Part shown: positions 21,024-33,445 of the stretch, one piece after another
How the letters are laid out: each line of letters begins with the position of its first letter
How positions within the stretch are numbered: the first letter of the stretch is position 1
Origin: Haematobia irritans
Lineage: Eukaryota > Arthropoda > Insecta > Diptera > Muscidae
NCBI RefSeq assembly: GCF_050003625.1
Contig: NC_134398.1
Coordinates: 200,812,583-200,876,582, forward strand
Direction of reading: 5' to 3'
Length of the DNA stretch: 64,000 bases
Notes under the pieces: model-generated
The model's input: the letters and a program-made list of their open reading frames with translations, nothing else
What the model was told of the DNA's origin: nothing
The model's database searches: none
Position numbers and translations under genes: made by a program

Positions 21024-24000
21024 GATTTTACTGACATGATCCTTGATACTTTAATGGTCGACTTGTAATGCAAATTGCAAACTATGCAATTTTCAAATAT
21101 GCTTTAATTTTTTTGTAAAAAAAAATCACAGTATTAATTTCTTTGGAATAAACAAAATTTTCTTAGGAGAAAAAATAAGGCAAGTTTTTTTTTAGAAAAT
21201 TATCTCCAGAAAATTCGATCGATTTGAATTCCCAGAGAATAAAAAAAATTATTCACACATTTTAATTAAAATTAATTCAATAATTTTGCACTAATGAAAT
21301 GCTTGGTCAATGGTATCCTTTGTGCATACACTCTTAGCCTACAACTGTGTAAGAGGTTTCACAATATTTGCTCTCCTTTAATAGTAAGATTGAGGCATCG
21401 AAATCAAAACAAAAATAGATTTCTAACATTTCAATAAAAGAAATAAATTCCATTTTAGTTGTAGGGTTTTTAGAAAATGAATGCAAAACTAAACGAACGT
21501 CTCCAGACGCTATCAATCAAAATCTCTCCTCTGTAGAGGTCATACAAAATACAAGGCAGCAGTTATCATAGGAAAAAGTGCCTGCAAACATTTTAGCACA
21601 AAGCTTAGAAAACTTTTTTTCTTGCTTCACATCAGAGCCAATTTTGAAAGAACTTTTAACTGCTGTTTTTATTTCAAATATTTTTTCCCAGCAACGATCA
21701 CAACCTGGCAACAGCACTCGAACGACTAAAAGCAAGATTTTATATGGTATTCAATGAAACCTTAAGAAACCAGCCTTGTTGTTTGCGTCCACGTACTACA
21801 TTAAAATCTTTTTGCAACTGTATAGAAGAAAGAAACGGCGACGACGTAAAAATATGTGAAGCAATCGCGAACAAAACAGCAACGACAGCAGCAGAAAATA
21901 ATGAAAACAATTGAAAATCCGCACCTATTTATGCCGTATACGAAGAAAAGAAGAAAAAAACATGAAACTACAAAATACAAAACTGAAGCTCGCTCTATTG
22001 TGGTTTACTTGATTTTGCTACAATTCAAATATCACACAATCATAGAGACGAATCTCGCGCGCGCACTAATATACACAAGGGTATACATTTGCTCTCATTT
22101 ACACGAATGCTATAACATACAGGCGAACAACAGCAAACTCACACACACACACACAGCACAAAAAGAATGCAAAACACCTTTGCACAAAAGCCCCCCACCC
22201 CTGTAACTCCCACTGTTTTATAGAGAAAACAAGTTTTCTATAACAGTCATAATTGCGAGCGAGAGAAAGAAAGAATAAGAGATTATGGGAAGATGTGCGA
22301 GTTGCCAAAATGGATGAAAAAGAGGTGACTGTTATAACAGAGCCATGACGAAAAATGTGTGTAAGAAGAGTATGGGGGTACATTTTGCTTGTGCTTTAGC
22401 CAGAGTTTGCGCTTTGCAAAAACTACAAATGAGGCTCTTGCAATTGTGTATGTTGTGTTTTTTGCTGTGATAGCTGGTTTTTGAACGGGGGGAAAGCTAC
22501 AAAATACTTGCTGAACTTTTATAAAAGTAAGCGCCTTAGCAAAAATATTTCTCACAATGGTATTATGTAGCCGCCGACTGTTTTTTTTTTTTGTTTTTGT
22601 TGGGGAAAGGTCGGGGGTGTATTGCAGCAAGTGTGCGCTGGGTTGATTTGTTACTGCATATTTTAGTATATCTCTCTCTGTGTGTGAGTGTAGTTGGACT
22701 GTTGTTGTGTGGTGACTTTTTGTAGTTGTGTGGTAGTACCTCATGTGTTCTGTGCTGAGCTGTCATTTTTTGTTGCTGTTGTTGCTATTTATTTCGTTTG
22801 CTCTTTTTTATATAACGTCAACGTCACTAGATTCTTGGTTTGCCTGCCTGTCAGTAATTTGTTTTTGTTTTGTCGAAAACTACCAGGCCAGCCTAAACGT
22901 GCTAACTGCCTTTCGAATCGATAATTTTTCGTTGAATATTTCGTTTTCTGTTTTTGGCTGGATTTTGTTGTTTCCTCTTGTATTTTCCAATAAGTTAAAC
23001 AACGCGTCATCACTGCCGACGCCCCCTTCCATAGGGCACACACTTACATACACTGAGTAATGCATGTGCTTACCCCCAATTGCCCCCGCTAACATTTAAT
23101 TATTCACCATGTTCCTAATGTGGAGTGGATTTTTTTTTAATTTCAGAGTATATACTACGTAGTACTTAAATCTATATGATTTATTATTAATATATTGTAA
23201 AAAAAAAATAAAAATAAAATATTCGAAATGAAATCCATTGTTTTCAACTGAGTTAGACATTGTTTCCCTAAACCTAAAAAAAAATTACTTCAATTGAAGT
23301 ATGCCGTCCTTCATTTGAAGTTGTTGTCAATTTCGAGAATTTCAAGCAATTTAGCACTCCTTAAATCATTTTATCGAAGGAATACCTTCTTTAGATATTG
23401 TTCCTATGAAAGTCTCCGAAATGTTCCCTCTCGTTACTGATTCAGTGCCCGATTTGGTAACATCAGAAGAAACACTTCTACTGGGGCTTGAATTTGGTAC
23501 TTCAATTTATTTATTTTATATTTATTGCGAAAATAACCAAGCTCATAGGCCAATAGAAGATGATTACAAAAAAAAAAACAACTTATTGTACTTCCATACC
23601 AGAATTAATTTATTTACACTGCATAATTAGCAGTTGGTTATAGTTAAATATAAAGTATGCATGTTTACAATACTTAAAAAACTGAGAACAAAAATAAAAT
23701 AAGATATATCTATATACTATATTTTAAAATTTATAGGGACTATATAAGATTTGTAGGCAGGACTGGAACTAAAAGTTGCATAAAAATAGCAACAGTAAGA
23801 TAAGGCAGGAACAATTTGATAACATGAATCGGGATAACAAGTACAAAATCAATGAATGTGAAGATGATACTGGAGTAATTTGATGGCAGAAACCAGGAAC
23901 AGCATGGGTGTAGTATTTAGACGAGGCAGGAAAGTTTGAATAGCAGGAATAAGATATGTATGGTTAAAGCGCAGGAATATAACGGGTATGATGAAAGAGA

Positions 24001-24117
24001 GTAATGTAAGCAATTAAGAGTCAGGGACTAGCATGAATCAGGAACATGATAGCAAGAATAAGAATAACAGGAACGGACACATGAAATGTATAGTTAAAGG
24101 ACCATACATAAAATATC
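21024..24117. other. Mostly unique sequence with microsatellites; no gene recognised
   Basis: Features include ACACACACAC at 22140-22156, GCGCGCGC at 22057-22064, CAGCAACGACAGCAGCAG near 21880, TGTTGCTGTTGTTGC near 22770 and GA/CT tracts (22255-22275, 22670-22688). Overlapping open frames occur on both strands at 22.1-23.1 kb (up to 153 codons); they are low-complexity and mutually exclusive, so I do not call them. An acceptor-like TTTTTTTTAATTTCAG ends at 23146. The pattern resembles intronic regulatory DNA. Confidence 0.4.
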
Positions 24118-24990
24118 CACCATGTGCCGCCTTTTCTCAAGGGTCGGCAAATCTATCAGCTTCAATCTGTTCACGTACGGGGCAAATCCGTTAAGCCCAT
24201 CCTAAACCATGCAAAGCGAATAACAGAAAATTTATTTTGCTCTGACTCAATTGTAAAAAGGAGACCAACAATAGAACCGTATTCAAAAATTGGACGAACA
24301 AGAGACGTACATATATAGTCGCTTACCTTGGAAAGGATCATCGAATTCCTTCGACCAACGCTTTATAAAGCATAAAACAGCCATAGCCTTCTCAACACAA
24401 ATATAAATGCGACAATTGAAATTCAATTTCGTGTGCAGCCATACCCCCAAATCCTTAAAAGAAGATACCTTCTCCAGAAAATAGTCATCGCTACGATAAC
24501 CAGTAGACAAAGCACATCTTCTCGAAAAAGTCATACTCTTACATTTCCCCCTATTAAGAGTCGTATTATTCACAACGCAGAATCTACACCTGAACAAATA
24601 GATGCAAAAAGTTTCACATCGTCAGCATACTTTAGTATCCCCGAAGATCGAATAACAAATGGTAGATCATTCAAATACAACCCAAAAAGAATGGGACCAA
24701 GATGAACATATATCCGCTTCGACTTACAACCCCTAAATAAGAATTTTTGTGACCTTCCAGAAAGATATGAAGATATTCCACTCAAAAACCCCCGAGAAAA
24801 GCCAATTAAGTCAAGTTTATAAGTAGGGATCTCATCACTAACCGTGTCAAATGCGTTGCTGAAATCCGTGAATATGATATCCGTCCGATTTGTCACTATT
24901 TATCATAACACCATGATGACTAACCGAGACTAACAAGCCAATCTGTGACCAGTTTCTCAAACAACTTTGATATTGCACTTAATTTTACAA
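24118..24990 (-). pseudogene. Non-LTR retrotransposon reverse transcriptase fragment (jockey-like)
   Basis: The product would be the ORF2 reverse transcriptase of a LINE. Reading the minus strand from 24990 downward, the order of conserved blocks is right: LSAISKLFEKLVTDWL (early RT block), TDIIFTDFSNAFDTV (the FTDFSKAFDT block with a catalytic Asp), LGPILFGLYLNDLP, LKYADDVKLF (the catalytic YADD box), LNRGKCKSMTFSR, FKDLGVWLHTKLNFN, FIKRWSKEFDDP and LVRPIFEYGSIV, ending near RLKLIDLPTLEKRRHM. The blocks lie in at least three frames, with breaks near 24590, 24290 and 24165 and a deletion near 24900. No endonuclease domain, 3' UTR or poly(A) tail is visible. Jockey-clade membership is inferred from the motif wording. 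Confidence 0.88.
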
Positions 24991-27888
24991 TGCACCTGTA
25001 GTACTACAAAGCCAAGGGGTCCTGACCCATTTGATTAAGTTATATTTTGTATTTAGTTCATAAATAAATATGTTGCATCTTATTGATTATCAGAGCCCTT
25101 GCGGACTCAACGGTGTCCTTATTCGCCCGTCTTAAATAATTGCCTGCGACTTTGGAGTTCCATCTGACTCGATGGTTCAAGGGTCCCTTCTGGTCCATTT
25201 TTTAACGATATAAAGATATTTGATTAAATAACTGTAAGCTATATTTTATAAGTCCCAGCTGCTATTCGCTAATATAACCAATGCCATGTTATGACCTAAC
25301 CCCCCAGGAAATACTTTCTTGAATGTCAAATGATGGCGAATTTATTTAGATATTTAAATTTCTAAACCTTTCTGCGTTCATTTAATCCATTAAAATTTGT
25401 TTGTTCCTTCCTTATGTAATGGGGGTACTTTATACGGGAGACAGCTACATACTAATACCAGTTCAATTTTCATTGAAGAAAAAATCATGGGAATCCTCTC
25501 ATTGAATAATCTACCTCTTGCCATCGATGTAAATGCCAATTTCAAAAGAATACAAAATAACACAAAAATATATTCGCCGTACTTGGCGTTTTGCCGATAA
25601 TAATGGTGATGATGATGATGATTCTGCAACAACAATACCATACGCCGTTCATCAATGTTTTCATCAAAGGATGGCAAAAGAATAACAAAATTCTTGTATT
25701 GCTAGATGGGATGTGTTATTGTTTGGATTTGGACAAAAATTCAAGCGACTATTGCTTCAGACTTCAGGTTAGCTGATTTTTCAAAAGCTATAGCCGTCCT
25801 ACCCATTGTTAAAGTCTTTGTTTGTGCGTTTGTAACTGAATACAAGAAGAAATCTTTATAAAAGCTGAAGAAGAAGACGACGACAACGACAACAGCGAAA
25901 TAATCATAATAAAGAAATAACACAAGAGAAGGAAAAACATAGAACAACAACAACGAAAAAGCAACTTTACAACAATACCCTCTTAACATAACAACATGGT
26001 CGTTGTGTGTCGTGTGTAGTCATCGTCGTCATCATCATCATCACCAACACCATTTGGAATGCCGCTTAGCATAAAATCACTCCTTACCGAACGTATACCC
26101 CGCGATATACTGCTTTATAACACAATCCATAAACAACTCGTACTCACCAGGCCAGGCCTCGACGTTGCCGCTGTTGTCTTCTTCGTTCGCATTATGACTA
26201 AAATACTTCTTTTGTGTATGTATGTTTGTACTGTTGGCTGTATGACAATCAAATGTACTCTCGTGACTGGGTATGTGCACAACTTGCCATTTTATCTCTC
26301 TCTCTTCTCCCTTTTCCTCAAATGGTGCCATAACGCGCAAAGCCCATCATCATCATCACACAAACCCATACTTTTCATATGGTGTATTGCTGCTCGTTCG
26401 GTCTCTTTTGCACTCGTATGATTGGTGGTCGACTACGACGACGACTATGGAAAAAAAAACCCAACAATTATTATAAAAACAGCAAATAAAGCAACGTTGC
26501 CACATTTCACCATACACAAATATACTCAACAATAACAAATAGCAAACATACACAAGCAAACACACATATTTCGCCTGAATAAGCCTCGACTCGAATCGAC
26601 TAACTACGGAAGCGCTGTTGCCAATTTTCATTTTACGTTTATAAAAAGAATTTTTATACAATTTTTGTTGGTGCTGCTGTTGTGCGGCTATTTTTTTCCT
26701 ACATTTTCGTTCATATGGTGTTTAGCTGTTGGGTCAGACGGATGGTTTTAGGGAAGAGTGAGTGAGTGTTAGAGCACATACATATATTTGCAGTGAGCAC
26801 GGTGTACTACTGGTGGCTGACTGACTAAAATGTATGCTAGAGACGTTGTTGGTATTTTCTACGGCTGCTGCTGCTGTTGCCGTTTTTGGTACAAAAACAT
26901 GTCGTTATTTCTGTTTTGTCCGTCTAGAGTGTACGTCGCTATGATGATGATGACGGTGTTGTGTGTTTTTTTGTTTGTTTTTTGATTTTCGTTGTTGTTG
27001 TTTTCACCATAAATGTGTGTAGTTTGAACTCAAATGGTTTTTTTATGCTATAGCTGTTGTGCCGCTGATGACGACGACTATGGTGTGCTGTTGTTGTTCC
27101 ACAGTGCCCCCGATGATTTTCACATCTCTTATTATGCCCTTCCCCCTGATTCCATATATAAAATGTTAATATTTTCCTTGTATAGCAGTCAAGCAAGCGG
27201 CAAAACCAGCAGATCCAACAAAGCTCCATTATCGTCGTCGTCCTCTTTAGCAACAACACCAACAGAAAAGCCTACCATTCCGGGCCAGGCCTGTTCAGCA
27301 GAATACTATGGCTCGTTGGAAGTTTCCGCTCTTATACCCATCCAACAGAGGGTAGAACGAAATCCAATATCTAGCAAAAAAACAAATCCAGATCCATCCT
27401 CCATGCCGATGACAACAAATGGTGATAAAAATTTTAGTAGAAACCCCCGCCGTACATATGGGAAGGCAGGGGAGAGGAGTAGGAATTGAATTGCTACAAT
27501 ATCGAATAAATAGCAACAACTTAAGAAATATTATTATTTATTTCCTTTGAAATTGGAATTCTATAGCAATGTGAAAGAAATTATTATGTTCCTTGGAATA
27601 ATCATTCGATATTGTCCAACAAATGTCCACACCACCATAAAATATATTAAATTAAAAAAAAAGTAATTCTTCTTCAAAGATTTAGGAATAGTTTGGATTA
27701 AAGGTGAAACAATTGTTAAAGTATTGATTGTATTCTTCGAATGTATAATCCAAATATTATTTTAATCTAGTAAAATTAAATTCAATTACAACATAACAAA
27801 AATCTATTAGTTCAAATTGACTTCAATTTAATTCAATTACAAACTGAATTGGTGAACAAAAAAGATCGATTGGATTTGAAAAAACTAA
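24991..27888. other. Unique sequence rich in trinucleotide repeats; a weak exon candidate at its right end
   Basis: Simple repeats include GATGATGATGATGATT (25605-25622), GAAGAAGACGACGACAACG (25866-25890), CATCATCATCATCACC (26028-26046) and GTTGTTGTTG near 26993. 27187-27489 reads as an open, Ser/Thr/Pro/Lys-rich segment (SSQASGKTSRSNKAPLSSSS, then PTIPGQACSAEYYGSLEV) after an acceptor-like TTTTCCTTGTATAGCAG. I cannot assign it to a family, and low-complexity DNA alone could give it. No other gene is supported. Confidence 0.3.
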
Positions 27889-27972
27889 AAAATCTGATTC
27901 AATCACGAAATTAATTGATCCAATTAATTTTTTAATTGAAATGTCTTCAATCACAGAAATGATAGTATCAAC
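27889..27972 (-). mobile_element. MITE fragment (CACACAAAAAAATTT family)
   Basis: GATTCAATCACGAAATTAAT and AATTGAAATGTCTTCAATCA are the reverse complement of the right third of the 287-bp MITE. The remainder is missing. Confidence 0.75.
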
Positions 27973-28004
27973 TATCTATCTTTAGAAATAAAATTTTGAA
28001 AAAA

Positions 28005-28263
28005 ATGAAATTTTTACAAAAAAAAAAAAATAAAAAATCCTATAAATAAAATTTTAAAAAAAAATTCTATAGAAATAAAATTTTCATAAAATGTTCTGCA
28101 GAAATATTTTTTTTTATTTTGCTATAGAAATAAAATTTTGACAAAATTTTCTACAGGAATAAAATTTTTACAAAATTCTCTATTTGTTTAGTAGATTTGT
28201 GTTAAGATTTTTTCAAATTTTGGTAAATTTTTTTTTGCACGAGTGGTAATCGTGGTTAGCACA
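28005..28263 (-). mobile_element. Decayed minisatellite with a hAT-like right end
   Basis: A few degenerate 29-bp units in the AAATAAAATTTTGACAAAATTTT orientation are followed by GGTAAATTTTTTTTTGCACG and AGTGGTAATCGTGG. That ending closely matches the right terminus of the element at 32978-38403 (GGCTCGAGTGGCAATCGTG). The left terminus is gone, so no target duplication can be checked. Confidence 0.6.
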
Positions 28264-28433
28264 CATTGTTAAAGATCAAGCCTTGCCGGCTTCTACTTTT
28301 CTCCTGTAGGCCACCAAAAAATGTAAAAATTATTAAAAATTGTGCTGAGTGAAGAAGTCCCTACATTGTACCCCTACGTCCCTACAAGACGCTAAATATT
28401 AGAAAAAACCTACATATACACCCAAAGAAAAAA

Positions 28434-28640
28434 TACTTTCCTCCGGAACGAAATTTTAGACAAACGAAATTCCCCTTTCGTATAAAGTAGTTTGGTTCAG
28501 AGCAAATTAATCCGAACTTATGATAAGCGATTCAACAATTGTCTCCAAAATTTTTAATTTAATTTGAACGAACATTTTTTAACGTCAAAAGAAAACTTTG
28601 CTTGTCTAAAATTTCGTTCCTCAGAAAAGAAAACTCTTCT
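28434..28640 (-). repeat. Inverted, isolated copy of the ~180-bp repeat
   Basis: ACTTTCCTCCGGAACGAAAT, AAACGAAATTCCCCTTTCG and CAACAATTGTCTCC are the reverse complements of the landmark phrases of the array at 6150-8205. A second TTTCGTTCC-type phrase near 28612 is in the opposite sense, so the copy is rearranged. Confidence 0.75.
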
Positions 28641-30100
28641 TTCAGTGTAGGGAATTTCCTCTACTTCTAGCAACACTGATTAGGGAGCTCTTAATGGCTT
28701 TTATAATTAAATATTATGCTGGTAAATAAGAATATATAATTATGGACGATTAGTATCATCGAATATTTTCCTTAAAAAGTCAGTCATTGTACTTGAATCG
28801 TTTTTTGGAGTTTGGGACGAAAAAAGGACAGACTCGGTCTTTACCACAAAAGGCTTGTCTGGAAAACTGCCTGGACAAGACGTCAGATACTTTGACGTGC
28901 TTGCAATTTCTCAGTACCATAAGAATTCCCTGTTCTGTACTTGTATTTCTCATTAAGTTTCCATGAAATCATCACGCAAAATTATAAATTAATAAGAAAA
29001 GCATTATAAATTTCTTATAAATCTTTTCATATTTAAACAAATCACCCCCAACGCAAAATGTTATTTATAATATTCAATTTCATTGAAAAATTCTCATTTT
29101 CTTTTTTTGTTTTTCTTTCTTTCTTTGCAGGTTTATGAGGAAAAATATCCACTTTAAAAAGGAAAAAATATCCACTTATTGAAAAGAAGAAAAAAAAAGA
29201 AATAAAAAATCTATGTAAATAATATTCGGAAAAATATATATAAAAGTAAAAAAAGAAAAATATATTTGAAAAGAAAATTTAAATCCTCTTCAATCAATGT
29301 CGATTGTGAAAAAAGTTTTGGTAAAACAACAAAATTATCGGTTTTAACGATTTAGTTTTTTGCTGTTCTCTAAGCCAAAACGACGTAAAGCATTCTGAAG
29401 GGAAAAAAGCAAAAATTTCGAATGAATGGGTTTGGAGTGCGCCCATTTAAAAAATAATTCGCCTCCATGAAGTTTCATAAACAAAAATGGTACGAGAGAC
29501 CAACAACGTTTGTTTTGGACAAATAGCCCAAGAAACACAAGTTGTTGTACGAGAGGATAATAAAAGAGATCACTTAAAACGGTAGGTAACATTCGGCTAG
29601 ACAAAAAAAAATATATCTTTATAAAGGAAAGTATAAAAAAAAATTTATAAGACTTATAAATTTCTGTATGTATAAAACCTACATATCAAAAAATCCGTGG
29701 AGAAGAAACTTGGCTTAGACGAGGATACTAATCACTATACTATCGAGGACTATATGATCTAAAACAAGGATATTTCTTTACTAAATCAAATATTTCTTAT
29801 AAATAAAAATTGAAATAAATTAAAAAAAATAATTTTATTTTTTTTCTTTTTTGTATAAAAATTAATCGACCTAGAGGGGTCAATATTATTTACACTATAA
29901 TATTGGGTAAAACATATAAAAAGGATATTCATGGCATCAATCACGAAAATTATCATATCAAATACCGAGGTCAATTAAAAAATTAATTGATCCAATTAAA
30001 ATCTGTATGTGCGAAACATACATACCCTATAATTTGGTCAAGAATAATATTGAACTGGAGGTGATACTAATCACTATACTATCGAGGAAAACTTATACAA
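28641..30100. other. Unique and repeat-fragment sequence; possible splice acceptor at 29130
   Basis: TTTTTCTTTCTTTCTTTGCAG ends at 29130 and is a strong acceptor-type tract, but no clear exon or donor follows. 29932-30001 is a fragment of the CACACAAAAAAATTT MITE (minus sense). A 25-bp phrase, GATACTAATCACTATACTAT then CGAGG, occurs near 29726 and again near 30062, about 336 bases apart, suggesting an old duplication. Confidence 0.4.
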
Positions 30101-30344
30101 AAAACAAATATATACGGCCGTAAGTTCGGCCAGGCCGAATCTTATGTACCCCCCACCATGGATTGCGTAGGAACTTCTACTAAAGGCTGTCATCCACAAT
30201 CGAATTACTTGGGTTGCGATAACACTTGCCGATGGCAAGGTATCGTAAAACTTTTTAACACGGTCTTCAAAATTGTAAGTTAGTCCATAAGGGGTATATA
30301 TTAAACAAAAAAACGCCGATTAAATACGTATATAATTCAGTTTG

Positions 30345-30725
30345 ACAAAATTTTCTATAGAAATAAAATGTTGACAAAATTTTCTATGGAAGTAAAATGT
30401 TGACAAAATTTTCTATAGCAATAAAATTTTGACAAAATTTTCTATAGAAATAAAATGTTGACAAAATTTTCTATAGAAATAAAATGTTGACAAAATGTTC
30501 TATAGAAATAAAATGTTGACAAAATTGTCTATAGAAATAAAATGTTGACAAAATTTTCTACAGAAATAAATTTTTTACAAAATTTTCAATAGAAATAAAA
30601 TTTTGACAAAATTTTCTATGGAAATAAAATGTTGACAAACATTGCTATAGAAATAAACTTTTTACAAAACTTTCTATAGAAATGAAATTTTGACAAAATT
30701 TTCTATAGTAATAAAATTTGACAAT
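30345..30725 (-). repeat. 29-bp array inside D element copy 1
   Basis: About 13 units in the AAATAAAATGTTGACAAAAT orientation (reverse of block 1). TGTTGAC in place of TTTTGAC predominates, a local variant. It sits between AATTCAGTTTGACA and TTTACATGGCTGTTAGAGG of the D element, the same left junction as in copy 2. Confidence 0.9.
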
Positions 30726-30739
30726 TTTTACATGGCTGT

Positions 30740-31600
30740 TAGAGGCCATATACTAACGAAATGTACCAAATTTCAACCGCATCGGATGACTTTTGCTCCT
30801 CCAAGAGGCTCCGGAGGTCAAATCTGGGGATCGGTTTATATGGGAGCTATATATAATTATGGACCGATATGGACCAATTTTTGCATGGTTGTTAGAGACC
30901 ATATATTAACACCACGTACTAAATTTCAATTGGATCGGATGAATTTTGCTTATCCAAGAGGCTCTAGAGTTGAAATCTGGGGATCGGTTTATATGGGAGC
31001 TATATATAATTATGGACCGATATGGACCAATTTTTGCATGCTTGTTAGAGACCGTATACTAACATCAGGTACCCAATTTCAAACGGATCGGATGAATTTT
31101 GCCCCTCCAAGAGGCTCCGGAGGTCAAATCTGGGGATCGGTTTATATGGGAGCTATATATAATTATGGACCGATATGGACCAGTTTTTGCATGGTTGTTA
31201 GAGACCATATACTAACACCACGTACCAAATTTCAATCGGGTAGGATGAAGTTTGCTCCTCCAAGAGGCTCCGGAGGTCAAATATGGGGATCGGTTTATAT
31301 GGGAGCTATATATATTTATGGACCGATATGGACCAATTTTTGCATGGTTGTTAGAGACCGTATACTAACATCAGGTACCAAATTTTAACCGGATCGGATG
31401 AATTTCGCCCCTCCAAGAGGCTCCGGAGGTCAAATCTGGGGATCGGTTTATATGGGGGCTATATAATTATGGACCGATATGGACCAATTTTTGCATGGTT
31501 GTTAGAGACCGTATACTTAGACCACGCACCAAATTTCAACCGGATCGGATGAATTTTGCTGCTCCGGAAGGCTCCGCAAGCCTAATTTGGGGATCGGTTT
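30740..31600 (+). repeat. 153-bp internal tandem repeats of the D element
   Basis: GGGGATCGGTTTATATGGG recurs every 153 bases (30826, 30979 and so on). Because 153 is 51 codons, the frame stays open through several units (30690-31388) and reads as a 51-residue repeat containing IWGSVYMGAIYNYGPIW and FCMVVRDHILTPRTKFQ. In the related copy at 34450-34905 the opposite strand is also open. I treat this as repeat DNA, not as a protein gene. Confidence 0.85.
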
Positions 31601-31880
31601 ATATGGGGGCTATACGTAAACGTGGGCCGATATGGCCCATTTTCAATACCATCCGACCTACATCAATAACAACTACTTGTGCCAAGTTTCAAGTCGATAG
31701 CTAGTTTCGTTCAGACGGACGGACAGACGGACGGACGGACATGCTTAGATCGACTCAGAATTTCACCACGACCCAGAATATATATACTTTATGGGGTCTT
31801 AGAGCAATATTTCGATGTGTTACAAACGGAATGACAAAGTTAATATACCCCCATCCTATGGTGGAGGGTATAATAAAACT

Positions 31881-32977
31881 TAAAAATAAATAATTGCGTA
31901 CAGTAAAAAATTTATATGAGAGATCATATACGAAATTAATTGATCCAGGTGATTTTTAGTTGAAGTTATTTAATTTTGAATTATTTTTGCCTCATTAGGT
32001 TAGGTATATTGGTAGTCCGATATTTCAGATTCACTTAGACTAATATTCTATCCACTGTAGGTACCTCAGTGGTTTTGGCACAAAATTCATGAAAATCTAA
32101 TGCATGGTAACCTTACAACCATTAGGTTGTCATTATTTCGAAGCATACGGTATTGCTGCGAGTATGGCATAAATACCTTTAGTAAGCAGTTTTTCACCTC
32201 GAACTATTTACTCAATTTTTATTGGGATTAGCATTTAGAGTTTTTGTCTGATTTTCACTGACTTTTCTATCGATTTCGATATAATTCTATTATACATAAA
32301 TTAACAAAATCTCGCATATAGTAGATATATTGACTATTTGTTAATTTCATTAAAATCAATATTTATTGTTTGTTCAAAACCACGAAAGCAAATATTTTAT
32401 ATCTGCATTTTATGTTTGCATTAAGTTTCTATTTGTTTTCGAAATTATCATTGCTGACAGCTAACTATAATCAATAAAGTTGGCTGGAGAGTTAGGGTAG
32501 ATAAATTTTTTCCATAATTAATCTGTATGTACACACAAAATAATTCTCAAATTTATCTTCAAATAATCATTGAATAGTTGGCTATAATTTTTTTTAAGAA
32601 AAAGCCCAAAGGTGAATAAATATATTGACGTAATGTAATAAATTTTCTATACCATGATCTACGGAAAAATGTGCTAACGTTGAAAAAAAAAAAATGCAGG
32701 CGATCATTTTGATGATTTTTCTTAGATTATAAAACGAAAATAATTTTTTTTGTTTTTTTCTTATTGTTTTGTTTTTTTTTTTTGCGTATTAAAAAATGGA
32801 AAAACCTGAAAATCATGCACAGGTGACGTAGTTTATTTACTTTTTTTTTCATCAAATATGTGTCTAATATTTTTTTTTTTTCAACATTTGAAAAGCATTT
32901 TTTTACTGATAGTAGTGGTCCAAAAACAAATTCACTATCGTCACGTCTATCGTCAACAAATACTTTTGAATGCCAAC
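31881..32977. other. A+T-rich sequence; no gene seen
   Basis: Contains an AATTAATTGATCCAGG remnant of the MITE near 31935 and A/T homopolymers (32675-32770, 32860-32885). The last eight bases (32970-32977) are the left target duplication of the next element. Confidence 0.4.
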
Positions 32978-33445
32978 CACGGTTGCCACAGTTGGTAGAA
33001 TTCTACAAAAAATGGAAGATTTTTTAATGTTTGGTAAATTTGTAGAATTCTTGATATTTTGATAGACTGTGCCAAATATTTCTCTCGAACTAAGGTAGTT
33101 CACAAATTTTCTATAAAAAATAAAATTTTAACAAAATTTATTAAAAAAATAAAATCTTACTAAAATTTATTAAAAAATAAAATGTTGGCAAAATTTTCTA
33201 TAAAAAAATGTTGGCAAAAATTTTTTTTTTAAATAAAACTTTGGCAAAATTTTTTATAAAAAAAATAAATTTTGGTAAAATTTTTTTATAAAATTTGAAA
33301 AAATTTCTATAAAAAAATGGCAACATTTTCTATAAAAAATACAATTTTGGCAAATTTTTCTATAAAAAATAAAATTTTAGCAATATTTTCTATAAAAATG
33401 AAATTTTCGTAAAACTTTCGACAAAATTTTCTATAAAAAAAAAAA

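Larger units (their letters stand above)
30101..31880 (+). mobile_element. D element, copy 1 (complete, with an internal 29-bp array)
   Basis: The head is TATATACGGCCGTAAGTTCG then TATGTACCCCCCACCATGG; the end is CATCCTATGGTGGAGGGTATA. The inner ends form an imperfect inverted repeat (TACCCNCCACCAT). Order: head (30101-30340), 29-bp array (30345-30725), five or six 153-bp repeats (30740-31600), then a tail with GACGGACGGACAGACGGACG (31716-31740) and a conserved GGGGTCTTAGAGCAATATTT segment. From memory this family is very common in calyptrate fly genomes. It encodes no recognisable transposase. Its transposition class is unclear to me. Confidence 0.75.

Noticed and set aside
22099..23095. Overlapping open frames on both strands (up to 153 codons)
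   Set aside because: They overlap one another in several frames, are dominated by His/Thr/Cys/Phe from simple repeats, and have no conserved blocks or splice logic.
27034..27489. 151-codon plus-strand frame as a gene
   Set aside because: The first half is translated trinucleotide repeats, no family is recognised, and there is no support beyond openness. It is mentioned only as a weak exon candidate.
29131..29580. Coding exon after the acceptor-like tract TTTCTTTCTTTGCAG
   Set aside because: The downstream sequence has stops in all frames and no convincing donor; kept only as a possible acceptor.
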